A stretch of 64,000 bases of DNA from JBDSKH01 sp035495435 (GTDB taxonomy: Bacteria > Actinomycetota > Actinomycetes > Actinomycetales > Microbacteriaceae): the NCBI GenBank assembly GCA_035495435.1, contig DATJFV010000051.1, forward strand, positions 17,934-81,933, written 5' to 3'. The notes beneath the pieces are model-generated. The model worked only from the letters and a program-made list of their open reading frames with translations, was not told the origin of the DNA and ran no database searches. This document shows positions 49,292-57,520 of this stretch, one piece after another (position 1 is the stretch's first letter; each line of letters starts with the position of its first letter). The translations under genes were made by a program, and so were the position numbers.

Positions 49292-50269
49292 CTACGCCGC
49301 GCCGTCGAACATCGACGTCACCGAGCCGTCGCTGAAGACAGCGTCGATGGCGCGCGCGATCAGCGGCGCGATCGGCAGGATCGTCAGCCGGTCCCAGCGT
49401 TTCTCCTCCGGCAGCGGCAGCGTGTCGGTGACGACCACCGAGTCGATGAAGTCGCTCTGCAGGATCTCGGTCGCCGGGTCGGAGAACACGGCATGAGTCG
49501 CCGCCACCACCACCCGGGTGGCCCCGTGCGCCTTCAGCGCCTCGGCGGCCTTCACGATGGTGCGGCCGGTGTCGATCAGGTCGTCGACGATGAGGCAGGT
49601 GCGCCCCTCGACCTCGCCGACGATCTCGTGCACGGTGACCTGGTTGGCCACCATCGGGTCGCGGCGCTTGTGGATGATCGCCAGCGGCGCACCGAGCTTG
49701 TCGCTCCAGATGTCGGCGACCCGCACCCGGCCCATGTCGGGACTGACCACGGTGAGGCTCGACGGGTCGAGCTTCGCCCGGAAGTGCTCGAGCAGCACCG
49801 GCATCGCGAACAGGTGATCCACGGGGCCGTCGAAGAAGCCCTGGATCTGCGCGGCGTGCAGGTCGACGCTCATGATGCGGTCGGCGCCGGCCGCCTTGAA
49901 CAGGTCGGCGACGAGGCGCGCCGAGATCGGCTCGCGCCCGCGGCCCTTCTTGTCCTGCCGGGCGTAGGGGTAGAACGGCGCCACGACGGTGATGCGCTTG
50001 GCGCTGGCGCGCTTGGCTGCGTCGACCATGATGAGCTGCTCCATGAGCCACTCGTTGATCGGGCTGGTGTGCGACTGGATGACGAACATGTCGGCACCGC
50101 GCACGCTCTCTTCGAAGCGGGCGTAGATCTCGCCGTTGGCGAAGGTGCGGGTGTCGGTGTGGACGAGCTCGGAGTCGAGCTCGGCCGCGATCTGCTCCGC
50201 CAGCGCCATGTGCGCCCTGCCGGAGACGAGAACGAGCCGTTTCTGGCCGGTGATCTTGATGGCCGACAC
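49292..50269 (-). CDS. prs: Ribose-phosphate pyrophosphokinase
   Basis: 325 aa. Makes PRPP from ribose 5-phosphate and ATP for nucleotide, His and Trp synthesis. Blocks: FANGEIYARFEESVRGADMFVIQ, the flexible-loop region PYARQDKKGRGREPISARLVADL, metal site SVDLHAAQIQGFFDGPVDHL, and the PRPP loop CLIVDDLIDTGRTI. GTG at 50269 after a GGCGGAG ribosome binding site. Directly downstream of glmU, the standard glmU-prs order. Confidence 0.97.
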   Translation of the reverse strand: MSAIKITGQKRLVLVSGRAHMALAEQIAAELDSELVHTDTRTFANGEIYARFEESVRGADMFVIQSHTSPINEWLMEQLIMVDAAKRASAKRITVVAPFYPYARQDKKGRGREPISARLVADLFKAAGADRIMSVDLHAAQIQGFFDGPVDHLFAMPVLLEHFRAKLDPSSLTVVSPDMGRVRVADIWSDKLGAPLAIIHKRRDPMVANQVTVHEIVGEVEGRTCLIVDDLIDTGRTIVKAAEALKAHGATRVVVAATHAVFSDPATEILQSDFIDSVVVTDTLPLPEEKRWDRLTILPIAPLIARAIDAVFSDGSVTSMFDGAA

Positions 50270-50325
50270 GCTCCGCCTTCCCCGCGCTGGTCTAGGGCTT
50301 CAGCCTAGCCGGTGCCGGATGCATC

Positions 50326-51801
50326 TCAGTCGGATGCTTCGGCGCCTGCTGCGTCGTTTCCGGATGCGTCGTTGCCGGATGCGTCGGCAGCCGCCTGCGC
50401 CGCCTTCGTCCCGGCGCGGTGGGTTTCGACCCACCCCACCGCGTTGCGCTGCGGCGCGACGCTGATCGCCAGGGCGCCCGGAGGCACGTTCTTGCGGATC
50501 ACCGTTCCGGCCCCCGAGTAGGCGCCGTCGCCGATCGTCACCGGAGCCACGAACACGTTGTGCGATCCGGTGCGCACATGCGACCCGACGGTGGTGGCAT
50601 GCTTCTCGACCCCGTCGTAGTTCGCGGTGATGGTGCCTGCACCGATGTTCGACCCCTCACCGACGGTGGTATCGCCGATGTACGACAGGTGCGGCACCTT
50701 GCTGCCGCGGCCGATCTTGGCGTTCTTGGTCTCGACGAAGGTGCCGATCTTGCCGTCCTCGGAGAGCTCGGTGCCGGGGCGCAGGTAGGCGAACGGCCCG
50801 ACGGATGCGCGCGGCCCGATCACCGCGAGGGTCGCGTCGGTGCGCGACACGGTTGCATCCTCGCCGACCTCGCAATCGACGAGCGTGGTGTCCGGTCCGA
50901 TGCGGGCGCCGCGAGCCACGGTGGTGGCGCCGGCGATGTGGGTACCGGGCAGCAGTTCGACGTCTTCCGCGAGGGTGGCCTTCAGGTCGATCCAGGTGGT
51001 CGCCGGGTCGCGCACCGTGACGCCCGCCACCTGCCAGCCGCGCACGATCATCGCGTTCAGCCGTGCGGCGGCACGCGAGAGCTGCACCCGGTCGTTGATG
51101 CCCTCGACGATCCACGGCTCGGCCACCGGAACAGCGGTGACGGTCTCGCCGGCTGCGCGCAGCATCCCGACCACATCGGTGAGGTACTTCTCGCCCTGGG
51201 CGTTGTCGGAGCCGACCTGCGGCAGCTGGGCGCGCAGGTGGGCGGCGCTGAAGACGTAGGTGCCGGAGTTGATCTCGGTGATGCGCAGCTGGTCGGTGTC
51301 GGCGTCTTTCTGCTCGACGATGCTCGACATCGCGCCGTCGGGGTCACGGACGATGCGGCCGTAGCCGGTGGCGTCGTCGACGATGGCGCTCAGCAGGGTG
51401 GCTGCGGCCGCAGCCTGCCGGTGGGCGTCGAGGAGGCCGCTGAGCGTGCCGGCGTCGAGCAGGGGGACGTCTCCGCTGACGACGACCACATCACCCTCGA
51501 AATCGCCGGGCAGTGCGCCGAGGCCGATCTCGACCGCGCGCCCCGTGCCGGGCAGCTCGTCCTGGTCGACGATCATGGCCTCGGGCATGAGGTCGGCGAT
51601 CGCCGCCGCCACCGATTCGCGCTCGTGCCGGACCACGGTGACGACGTGGGCGGCGGCCAGTTCGCGCGCGGTGGCGAGCACGTGACCGATGAGCGGAACC
51701 CCGGCCAGCGGGTGCAGCACCTTGGCCTGGCGGGACTTCATCCGGGTGCCCTGCCCCGCGGCGAGGACGATGACGGCCAGACGGGAATCGAGGTCGCTCA
51801 T
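50326..51801 (-). CDS. glmU: Bifunctional UDP-N-acetylglucosamine pyrophosphorylase / glucosamine-1-phosphate N-acetyltransferase
   Basis: 491 aa. Makes UDP-GlcNAc for peptidoglycan. Uridylyltransferase domain (about 1-235) with LAAGQGTRMKS and GDVPLL; left-handed beta-helix acetyltransferase domain (about 255-460) with RPGTELSEDGKIGTFVETKNAKIGRGSKVPHLSYIGD split over the active-site loop and GAGTITANYDG. The C-terminal tail repeats DASGN twice and is low complexity. The ATG start follows a GACAAT hexamer by 7 bases. Confidence 0.97.
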   Translation of the reverse strand: MSDLDSRLAVIVLAAGQGTRMKSRQAKVLHPLAGVPLIGHVLATARELAAAHVVTVVRHERESVAAAIADLMPEAMIVDQDELPGTGRAVEIGLGALPGDFEGDVVVVSGDVPLLDAGTLSGLLDAHRQAAAAATLLSAIVDDATGYGRIVRDPDGAMSSIVEQKDADTDQLRITEINSGTYVFSAAHLRAQLPQVGSDNAQGEKYLTDVVGMLRAAGETVTAVPVAEPWIVEGINDRVQLSRAAARLNAMIVRGWQVAGVTVRDPATTWIDLKATLAEDVELLPGTHIAGATTVARGARIGPDTTLVDCEVGEDATVSRTDATLAVIGPRASVGPFAYLRPGTELSEDGKIGTFVETKNAKIGRGSKVPHLSYIGDTTVGEGSNIGAGTITANYDGVEKHATTVGSHVRTGSHNVFVAPVTIGDGAYSGAGTVIRKNVPPGALAISVAPQRNAVGWVETHRAGTKAAQAAADASGNDASGNDAAGAEASD

Positions 51802-51819
51802 GCGCTCTATTGTCGCGCG

Positions 51820-52398
51820 TCAGGACGAGCGGGGTGCGCGCAGCCCGTCGATGGCGAGGCCGACGACCCGGTCGCGGTCCTCCGCGGTGGGGAAGGTCAC
51901 CGCCGCGAGCCCCTGCACGAGACGCATCGCGTCGTCGGTCTGCACATCGCCGCGTGCCGCTCCCGCCGCCTGGGCGCGCGCGAGGATGGGCGCGCCGGAC
52001 TCGTGCAGGATCGATCGGCACGCGCTCAGCACGGCGGACTCGCGATTGAGACCGTCGATCAGCACGCGCTTGGCGCTGACGTACTCGACCAGCCGCCGCA
52101 TCCAGAGTTCGAGCGCCAGCCACGCGTCATTGCCCGCCGCGATTCGCTCGGCGTCGCGCACCATCCGCTCGACCTCTTCGACGTAGACCGCCTCGACGAG
52201 GGCATCGCGCCGCGGGAAGTGGCGGTAGAGCGTGCCGATGCCGACCCCGGCCCGCCGGGCGATCTCTTCGAGCGATGCGCTGGTGCCCTGCTCGGAGAAC
52301 ACCTCACGCGCGGCGGCGACCAGGGCGTCGTAGTTGCGGCGGGCGTCGGCCCGGAGGGGTCGCGTGATGCCGGCTTCGACGGCGACATCGGTGGTCAT
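51820..52398 (-). CDS. TetR family regulator of the adjacent efflux gene
   Basis: 192 aa. N-terminal HTH (AAREVFSEQGTSASLEEIARRAGVGIGTLYRHFPRRDALVEAVY) is canonical, with a helical ligand domain. It is divergent from an MFS efflux gene, and two identical palindromes lie between them, so it very likely represses both genes and is released by a substrate of the pump. ATG at 52398 has an AAGGA ribosome binding site. Confidence 0.92.
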   Translation of the reverse strand: MTTDVAVEAGITRPLRADARRNYDALVAAAREVFSEQGTSASLEEIARRAGVGIGTLYRHFPRRDALVEAVYVEEVERMVRDAERIAAGNDAWLALELWMRRLVEYVSAKRVLIDGLNRESAVLSACRSILHESGAPILARAQAAGAARGDVQTDDAMRLVQGLAAVTFPTAEDRDRVVGLAIDGLRAPRSS

Positions 52399-52442
52399 CG
52401 GAATCCTTGTTCGGTGGGACGGGTCAGCGACGCTTGCGAATC

Positions 52443-52476
52443 GGAGGCCGCCTCCGCTAAAGTGGAGGCCGCCTCC
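52443..52476. promoter_or_regulatory. Tandem palindromic operator of the TetR/MFS pair
   Basis: GGAGGCCGCCTCC at 52443-52455 and again at 52464-52476: identical 13-bp palindromes whose starts are 21 bp apart (two helical turns). A TAAAGT -10 for the MFS gene (52458-52463) lies between them. Confidence 0.8.
52458..52463 (+). promoter_or_regulatory. -10 element (TAAAGT) of the MFS gene between the operators
   Basis: The hexamer fills the gap between the two palindromes; transcription would begin near 52470, inside the second palindrome, so bound repressor would block it. Confidence 0.55.
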
Positions 52477-52512
52477 ATTCGGAGTGCCACTTCCATATTA
52501 CGTCGAAAGCCG

Positions 52513-53976
52513 TTGTCGTTGTCTGCTTCTCGCCCCCTCCGCACGTTCGTCGCCCTCGCGCTGAGCGTCGCCTCCTTCGCCTCGCTGCAGTCGCTGCTCA
52601 TGCCGGTGCTGCCGCTCATCCAGCACGACCTGCACACCACCTCCTCCGCCGTCACCTGGACGGTCACCGCCTGGCTCATCACCGCCGCCGTCGCCACGCC
52701 CCTCTTCGGGCGCATCGGCGACATGATCGGCAAACGCCGCATGTTCGTCATCTCGGTCGGCGCCATCGCCGTCGGCAGCCTCATCGCCGCATTCGCCCCC
52801 AGCCTCGAGGTGCTGATCCTGGCGCGCGTGCTGCAGGGATTCGCCGGCGCGATCTTCCCCCTCACCTTCGGCATCATCCGCGACGAGTTCCCGACCGCAC
52901 GCGTGCCCGCCATGATCGGGATGGTGTCGGCCGTCATCGCCGTCGGGTCCGGTCTCGGCACCGTGCTCTCCGGCCCCCTGGCCGACCTCGTCGGATGGCG
53001 TGGGCTGTTCCTCGTGCCCCTCGCGCTGACCATCGTCGGCGGCACCATGTCGCTGCTCGTCATCCCCGAGTCGCCGCACCGCGCCAGTGGGCGCATCAAC
53101 CCGCTCGCCGCGCTGCTGCTCTCCGGCTGGCTCGTCGCGCTGCTGCTGCCGCTCAGCATGGCCGGCCAGTGGGGCTGGGACTCGCCCGCGGTGTGGGGTC
53201 TGCTCGGACTCGCCGTGGTGCTGCTCGCCGGCTGGGTGGTCGTCGAAACCCGCAGCGTCACGCCGCTCGTCGACATGCGCATGATGCGCCTGCCGGGCGT
53301 CTGGATCCCCAACTCCACCGCACTGCTGCTCGGCGCAGCGATGTTCGGGGTGTGGGCGTTCCTGCCGCGGTTCCTGCAGACCCCGGCCGACACCGGCTAC
53401 GGGCTCGGTGAGACCATCGCCGCCTCCGGACTCGTCATGCTGCCGATGCTCGTCGCGCTCGGCGTCGCCGGGTTCCTCACCGGACCGCTGTCGCGCCGCA
53501 TCGACCTGCGGGTGCAGCTGACCGGCGCGGGGGTGCTGATCGCTGCGTCGACCGCGTCGTTCGGGCTGTTCCACAGCGCCGCGTGGATGCCCGCCGTCGC
53601 CGGCGCGTTCTTCGGCTTCGGTCTCGGCGTCTCGAACTCGGCCATGGCGAGCCTCGTCGTGCAGAGCGTTGCCCGCACCCAGACCGGCGTCGCCGCCGGG
53701 ATGAACTCCAACCTGCGCACCATCGGCAGCGCCATCGGCACCTCGCTGATGGCGGCGATCGTCACCTCAGGGCTGAGCGCCTCGGGGTTCCCGACGGAGG
53801 CTGCCTACGACACCGCGTTCCTGGTCATGGCCGGGTTGGCCGTGGTCGCCGCGCTGATCTCCGGGGTCGCGCCCGTGGTGCTGCGGCGCCGCGGATGGGT
53901 GGAGCCGGTCGTGGTGACCAGCCCGATCGCGACCGCGATCCTCGCCGAGGAGGCCGAGGCCGAGGCTGTGGCGTAG
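52513..53976 (+). CDS. MFS multidrug transporter (DHA2-like)
   Basis: 487 aa from TTG at 52513 (a second TTG at 52519; a GTG at 52463 lies inside the operator and is unlikely). About 14 membrane helices; motif A GRIGDMIGKRRMFVISVG, antiporter helix GMVSAVIAVGSGLGTVLSGPL. The unusual TTG start has only a weak GAAAG ribosome binding site. Controlled by the divergent TetR gene. Role: drug/solvent efflux by family; substrate unknown. Acidic C-terminus (LAEEAEAEAVA). Confidence 0.88.
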   Translation: MSLSASRPLRTFVALALSVASFASLQSLLMPVLPLIQHDLHTTSSAVTWTVTAWLITAAVATPLFGRIGDMIGKRRMFVISVGAIAVGSLIAAFAPSLEVLILARVLQGFAGAIFPLTFGIIRDEFPTARVPAMIGMVSAVIAVGSGLGTVLSGPLADLVGWRGLFLVPLALTIVGGTMSLLVIPESPHRASGRINPLAALLLSGWLVALLLPLSMAGQWGWDSPAVWGLLGLAVVLLAGWVVVETRSVTPLVDMRMMRLPGVWIPNSTALLLGAAMFGVWAFLPRFLQTPADTGYGLGETIAASGLVMLPMLVALGVAGFLTGPLSRRIDLRVQLTGAGVLIAASTASFGLFHSAAWMPAVAGAFFGFGLGVSNSAMASLVVQSVARTQTGVAAGMNSNLRTIGSAIGTSLMAAIVTSGLSASGFPTEAAYDTAFLVMAGLAVVAALISGVAPVVLRRRGWVEPVVVTSPIATAILAEEAEAEAVA

Positions 53977-53977
53977 G

Positions 53978-54952
53978 TCAGGCGCCGATCGCCTGGAGGA
54001 ACACACGTGCCAGGCGGTCGGCGTCGACCTCGAGGGCCACATCCATCGGCACCCAGCCGGGCGCGGTGCTGTGCTGCGTGCCGTGCACCCGATCCTCGCC
54101 GCCGCGCGCACGGCGGTCGACGATGGTCTGACCCCGGCCATAGGCGGCCAGCTCGACCCGCACCGGCAGGTGCTCGACCGTGAGGGCATCCGGGTCGATC
54201 AGCGCGCACACGGTCCCCGCGTCCCCGATGAGGCCGGAGTACACCGCCTCCTCGTCCGCACTGAACGCGATCCGATGCGACAGGAGGGCACCGGCGAGGG
54301 CGACCCCGGCATCCGGATGCTGCGCCAGCTCGTGCGCGTCGGCTTCGGCGATCGCGACCCGCATGAACACATCGAGGCCGTACATGTAACAGGGAATGCC
54401 GGAGCCGAGCACGGCGGCGGCCGCCTCGGGGTCGTGCCAGACGTTGAACTCGGCCACCGCCGTCGCGTTGCCGACCACCGCCGAGCCGCCCATGAACACG
54501 ATGCGCTCGATGTTGTCGGCCACCTCGGGGTGCACCCGCAGCAGCAGCGCCAGGTTGGTCTGGGGGGCGAGCGCCACCAGCGTCACCTTGCGCGGCGAGC
54601 CGAGGATCACGCGGCGCAGCATCGCGACCGCTCCGGCCGGGTCGGGGGTGCGGGCGCTCTCGGGCAGCACCAGCCCGGCAAGGCCGTCCTCGCCGTGCAC
54701 GTGTCCCGCCGAACGCGGAGGCGCGAGCAACGGACGCACCGCCCCGGCGGCCACCGGGACGTCTGCGGGGGCGCCCGCGGCATCCAGCACCTTCAGCGTG
54801 TTGTCGACCACCCGCTCGAGCGACGCGTTGCCGGTCACGCAACTGACCGCCAGCAGATCGATGCCCGGATGCCGCACCGCGGCGATCAGGGCCAGAGCGT
54901 CGTCGACCCCGGTGTCGACGTCGAGGATCACGGGGATGGTGTCGGTCGCCAT
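53978..54952 (-). CDS. Nucleoside hydrolase (IUNH family)
   Basis: 324 aa. Hydrolyses the N-glycosidic bond of ribonucleosides, releasing base and ribose. N-terminal calcium/substrate motif DVDTGVDDALAL (about residues 10-21), the LVALAPQTNLALLL block, FMGGSAVVGNATAVAEFNVWHDPEAA and a late Asp (LIDPDALTVEH). The ATG is one base after the 3' end of tRNA-Gln with no other promoter visible, so the mRNA is probably made as a tRNA-mRNA fusion. Convergent with the MFS gene by 1 bp. Confidence 0.93.
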   Translation of the reverse strand: MATDTIPVILDVDTGVDDALALIAAVRHPGIDLLAVSCVTGNASLERVVDNTLKVLDAAGAPADVPVAAGAVRPLLAPPRSAGHVHGEDGLAGLVLPESARTPDPAGAVAMLRRVILGSPRKVTLVALAPQTNLALLLRVHPEVADNIERIVFMGGSAVVGNATAVAEFNVWHDPEAAAAVLGSGIPCYMYGLDVFMRVAIAEADAHELAQHPDAGVALAGALLSHRIAFSADEEAVYSGLIGDAGTVCALIDPDALTVEHLPVRVELAAYGRGQTIVDRRARGGEDRVHGTQHSTAPGWVPMDVALEVDADRLARVFLQAIGA

Positions 54953-54953
54953 G

Positions 54954-55025
54954 CTCCGCCGCCAGGATTCGAACCTGGACCTCACGGCTCCAAAGGCCGT
55001 CGTGCTGCCGTTACACCACAGCGGA
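54954..55025 (-). tRNA. tRNA-Gln (anticodon UUG)
   Basis: 72 bases. Acceptor TCCGCTG / CGGCGGA (one T-G pair), anticodon stem ACGGC / GCCGT with loop CTTTGGA (anticodon TTG), T arm CCAGG-TTCGAAT-CCTGG, discriminator G. CCA is not encoded. The next base (54953) is C and then comes the ATG of the nucleoside hydrolase. Confidence 0.96.
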
Positions 55026-55046
55026 ATGCGCCAAGGGCGCGTAGTC

Positions 55047-55053
55047 CAAGATA
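55047..55053. promoter_or_regulatory. Overlapping divergent -10 elements of the MarR gene and tRNA-Gln
   Basis: Plus CAAGAT (55047-55052), six bases, ATG at 55059. Minus TATCTT (55053-55048) lies 22 bases before the tRNA 5' end. Confidence 0.5.
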
Positions 55054-55058
55054 GGGCC

Positions 55059-55565
55059 ATGGGTGCAGACGAGGTCGACCGGATCGTCGAGGACTGGTCA
55101 CGCGAGCGTCCCGACGTCGACTTCGCACCGATGCACGTGCTGTCGCGGGTGGCGCGGCTGTCGAAGCACCTCGACCGGGCGCGGCGTCAGGCGTTCACCG
55201 CCTCGGGCCTCGAACCGTGGGAGTTCGACGTGCTCGCGGCCCTGCGTCGCGCGGGCGCGCCGTACCAGCTCTCGCCCAAGGCGCTGCTGCAGCAGACGCT
55301 GGTGTCGAGCGGCACCATGACGAACCGCATCGACCGGCTCGTCGAACGGCGCCTCGTCGAGCGCCGCACCGACCCGCACGACGGGCGCGGGGTGCTCGTC
55401 GTGATGACCGCGCGCGGCGCCGAAGCAGTCGACGACGCGATCAGCGAACTCGTGGCCGGTGAGGCCGAACTGCTCGAGGGGCTGTCGAAGGGCGACCAGG
55501 AGCGCCTGGCGGGTCTGCTCAGGAAGCTGAGTCTCGACTTCGACGAGCAGGCGCCGGCCGAGTAG
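55059..55565 (+). CDS. MarR family transcriptional regulator
   Basis: 168 aa. Winged-helix regulator: LEPWEFDVLAALRRAGAPYQLSPKALLQQTLVSSGTMTNRIDRL is the recognition region split over two helices, followed by the wing VERRTDPHDGRGVLVVMT, and a C-terminal dimer helix. MarR proteins respond to small phenolics or oxidants; the target is not shown. Adjacent candidates are the TMEM175-like gene and the P450 locus beyond it. Its last 47 bases overlap the facing TMEM175 gene. Confidence 0.9.
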   Translation: MGADEVDRIVEDWSRERPDVDFAPMHVLSRVARLSKHLDRARRQAFTASGLEPWEFDVLAALRRAGAPYQLSPKALLQQTLVSSGTMTNRIDRLVERRLVERRTDPHDGRGVLVVMTARGAEAVDDAISELVAGEAELLEGLSKGDQERLAGLLRKLSLDFDEQAPAE

Positions 55566-56244
55566 CAGCCGGCGCAGGAGCAGCCGGCGCAGGAGCAGCG
55601 GGCGGAGGAGAGCCACGCCGAGCGCGCAGCGGCAGGCGCCCGAACACGATGCTGACCGGCAGCAGCAGCACCCAGCCGTATGTCACCCACGCCCCGAACA
55701 CCGCCGCGAACGGCACCGAAGCCAGGAACACGATCGGCACCGGCAGCAGGTTGCGCCGCACCAGGCGATAGATGTCGTCATCGACCTCGCTCGACATCAA
55801 GCCCGCCCGGTGGGCGTGCACCCAGATCCAGAGCTGCAGCAGCGACAGCGACGCGACCGCGCAGGCGTACAGGATGACGGCGATCCGCTGATCGCCGTAC
55901 TCCGCGATGACCGCCGTCGGGAACGGCACGAACGTCACCACGAACAAGAACAGCAGGTTGATACGCACCAGCGCGTCGTCGAACGACCCGATGTAGCGGA
56001 ACTTTCGGTGGTGCGTCATCCAGTTGAGACCGATGATGGCGAAGCTGAGCGCATACGCCAGGAACGAGGGCACCACGCTCACCAGCGCCGCCCCCAGGTC
56101 GTCACCCGCGGACTCGGGCAACCGGATCTCGAGCACCAGCAGCGTCATCGCGATCGCGAACACCGCGTCGCTGAAGAACTGGATGCGGTCGGTTCCCTCG
56201 CCCCGGCTGAACATGCGGTGATAGCGCTCGTGCACGTCGTTCAC
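55519..56244 (-). CDS. TMEM175 (DUF1211) family membrane protein, probable potassium channel
   Basis: 241 aa. Six predicted helices; the family filter motif is in helix 1 (RIQFFSDAVFAIAMTLLVLEIRLP with FSD), followed by LNWMTHHRKFRYI. Prokaryotic TMEM175 proteins form tetrameric potassium-selective channels. The C-terminal 35 residues are Ala/Pro/Arg repeats coded by 15-bp tandem units that run across the MarR stop. GTG at 56244 is 6 bases after TATCGT. Confidence 0.88.
   Translation of the reverse strand: MNDVHERYHRMFSRGEGTDRIQFFSDAVFAIAMTLLVLEIRLPESAGDDLGAALVSVVPSFLAYALSFAIIGLNWMTHHRKFRYIGSFDDALVRINLLFLFVVTFVPFPTAVIAEYGDQRIAVILYACAVASLSLLQLWIWVHAHRAGLMSSEVDDDIYRLVRRNLLPVPIVFLASVPFAAVFGAWVTYGWVLLLPVSIVFGRLPLRARRGSPPPAAPAPAAPAPAATRPAPARRSRDSAS
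55565..55609. repeat. Three tandem 15-bp units at the MarR/TMEM175 3' junction
   Basis: GCAGCCGGCGCAGGA at 55565-55579 and 55580-55594, and a degenerate copy at 55595-55609. They encode PAAPA-type repeats in the TMEM175 tail. Confidence 0.8.
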
Positions 56245-56250
56245 ACCGCG

Positions 56251-56256
56251 ACGATA
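56251..56256 (-). promoter_or_regulatory. Leaderless -10 element (TATCGT) for the TMEM175 gene
   Basis: On the minus strand TATCGT, six bases (CGCGGT), then the GTG at 56244. Confidence 0.6.
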
Positions 56257-56265
56257 TCGCCCCGA

Positions 56266-56271
56266 TAGCCT
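56266..56271 (+). promoter_or_regulatory. Leaderless -10 element (TAGCCT) for the first P450 gene
   Basis: TAGCCT, six bases (GACCCC), then the ATG at 56278. Confidence 0.65.
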
Positions 56272-56277
56272 GACCCC

Positions 56278-57519
56278 ATGCCCGTGGCCGAGGATCTCGC
56301 CCCGCCCGTGCGGGAACGCCGGCTCTCCCTCCTCACCGACGGTTGGGGCTCGGGGGCGACGGCTCACGAGCACCGGCTGCTGCGGTCTGCGCGCCCCGCC
56401 CTGCCCATCCTGAACTGGCTCGGGCAGTTCGCACGCCCCCTGCTGCGGGTGCCCCGGCTCGGCTGGATCACCGCCGACCCGCGCACCGCCCGCGCACTGC
56501 TGAACGACGCCGACCACCTCACCCTGCTGAGCGAGGGCGGGGTCGGGCACCTGTGGGCGCAGATCCTGGGCGACTGGGTCTATGACCTGTTCGACGGGCC
56601 CGGCCATCACGACCTGCGCACCCGCAGTCGCGAACTGTTCACCGAGAAGACCAGTGCCGCGTTGGTGCACCGCGCCTGGGGCGAGCGACTGGATGCCGCG
56701 CGCGCCGCATTCGAGGCCGGCGCGCCGCTCGATCTGGCCGACCTGTCCCGCGTACTGGTGGGCCAGATGGTGACCGCCCTACTCGGGCTGCCGGTCGACG
56801 TATCTCGCGGGGACGACGCGTTCCGCGAGATCTTCGCCACCGGCGAAGAACTGGCCGCCACCGCGCTCGGCACCACCGCCGACACGGTGCTTCCGCCGCA
56901 CAAGATCTCCCGCGCGCGCGAGATCGTCGAGAAACTGACCGGGCACATCGATGAGGTGTTCCCGCACGCGCACCCGGACACCATCATCGGCCGGTGCCGC
57001 GAACTGGGCCTCTCGCTGCGGGAGACCAAGGGACTCGCGACGCTGCTGATGGTGGCGGGCACCGAGACTGCGGCGTCGGCGATGGCGCGCACCGCCGCGC
57101 TGCTCTTCGACTCCGGCGAACAGCACCGGCTGATCGACGCGCCCGAGCACCTCGATGACGCGGTGCGCGAGGCGCTGCGCGTCACCTCCCCCGCGCCCAT
57201 CATCGGCCGCTCGGTGATGGCCGACTTCGAGCTCGCGGGGCGACACCTGCGCGCCGGTGACCGGGTGGTCGTGCTCACCTGGACGGCGAACAACCTCGCC
57301 GGCGAGTTCCGCATCGACCGGCCCTACCTGCCGCAGAACCGGCAGCTCTGGTTCGGCGCCGGGCGACACCTGTGCCTCGGCGGGCCGCTGGCACGCGCCG
57401 AACTGTCGGCGATCGTCGACCTGCTGGTGGGCGACGGGCGGCCGTTCCGCGTGGTGTCGCGCCGCTACGGCCGCCGGGTGCTGATCCCGGCCTACGCCTC
57501 GCTGGTGGTGCAGAAGTGA
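56278..57519 (+). CDS. Cytochrome P450 (facing the ole-like operon)
   Basis: 413 aa, soluble bacterial P450. Heme-Cys motif FGAGRHLCLGGPLA (about residue 365), I-helix LMVAGTETAASAM with the acid-Thr pair, K-helix ExxR in DAVREALRV, and a C-terminal RRVLIPAYASLVVQK strand that closely resembles the ending of the P450 in the facing operon (RGVLIPSYAALEVQA), so the two look like paralogues. Convergent with the OleD-like gene (1-bp gap), which suggests membership of the same pathway. Redox partners are not seen nearby. Confidence 0.93.
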   Translation: MPVAEDLAPPVRERRLSLLTDGWGSGATAHEHRLLRSARPALPILNWLGQFARPLLRVPRLGWITADPRTARALLNDADHLTLLSEGGVGHLWAQILGDWVYDLFDGPGHHDLRTRSRELFTEKTSAALVHRAWGERLDAARAAFEAGAPLDLADLSRVLVGQMVTALLGLPVDVSRGDDAFREIFATGEELAATALGTTADTVLPPHKISRAREIVEKLTGHIDEVFPHAHPDTIIGRCRELGLSLRETKGLATLLMVAGTETAASAMARTAALLFDSGEQHRLIDAPEHLDDAVREALRVTSPAPIIGRSVMADFELAGRHLRAGDRVVVLTWTANNLAGEFRIDRPYLPQNRQLWFGAGRHLCLGGPLARAELSAIVDLLVGDGRPFRVVSRRYGRRVLIPAYASLVVQK

Positions 57520-57520
57520 G

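Noticed and set aside
51820..53976. Mobile resistance cassette for the TetR/MFS pair
   Set aside because: No terminal repeats, integrase or composition change is visible; codon use matches the neighbours.
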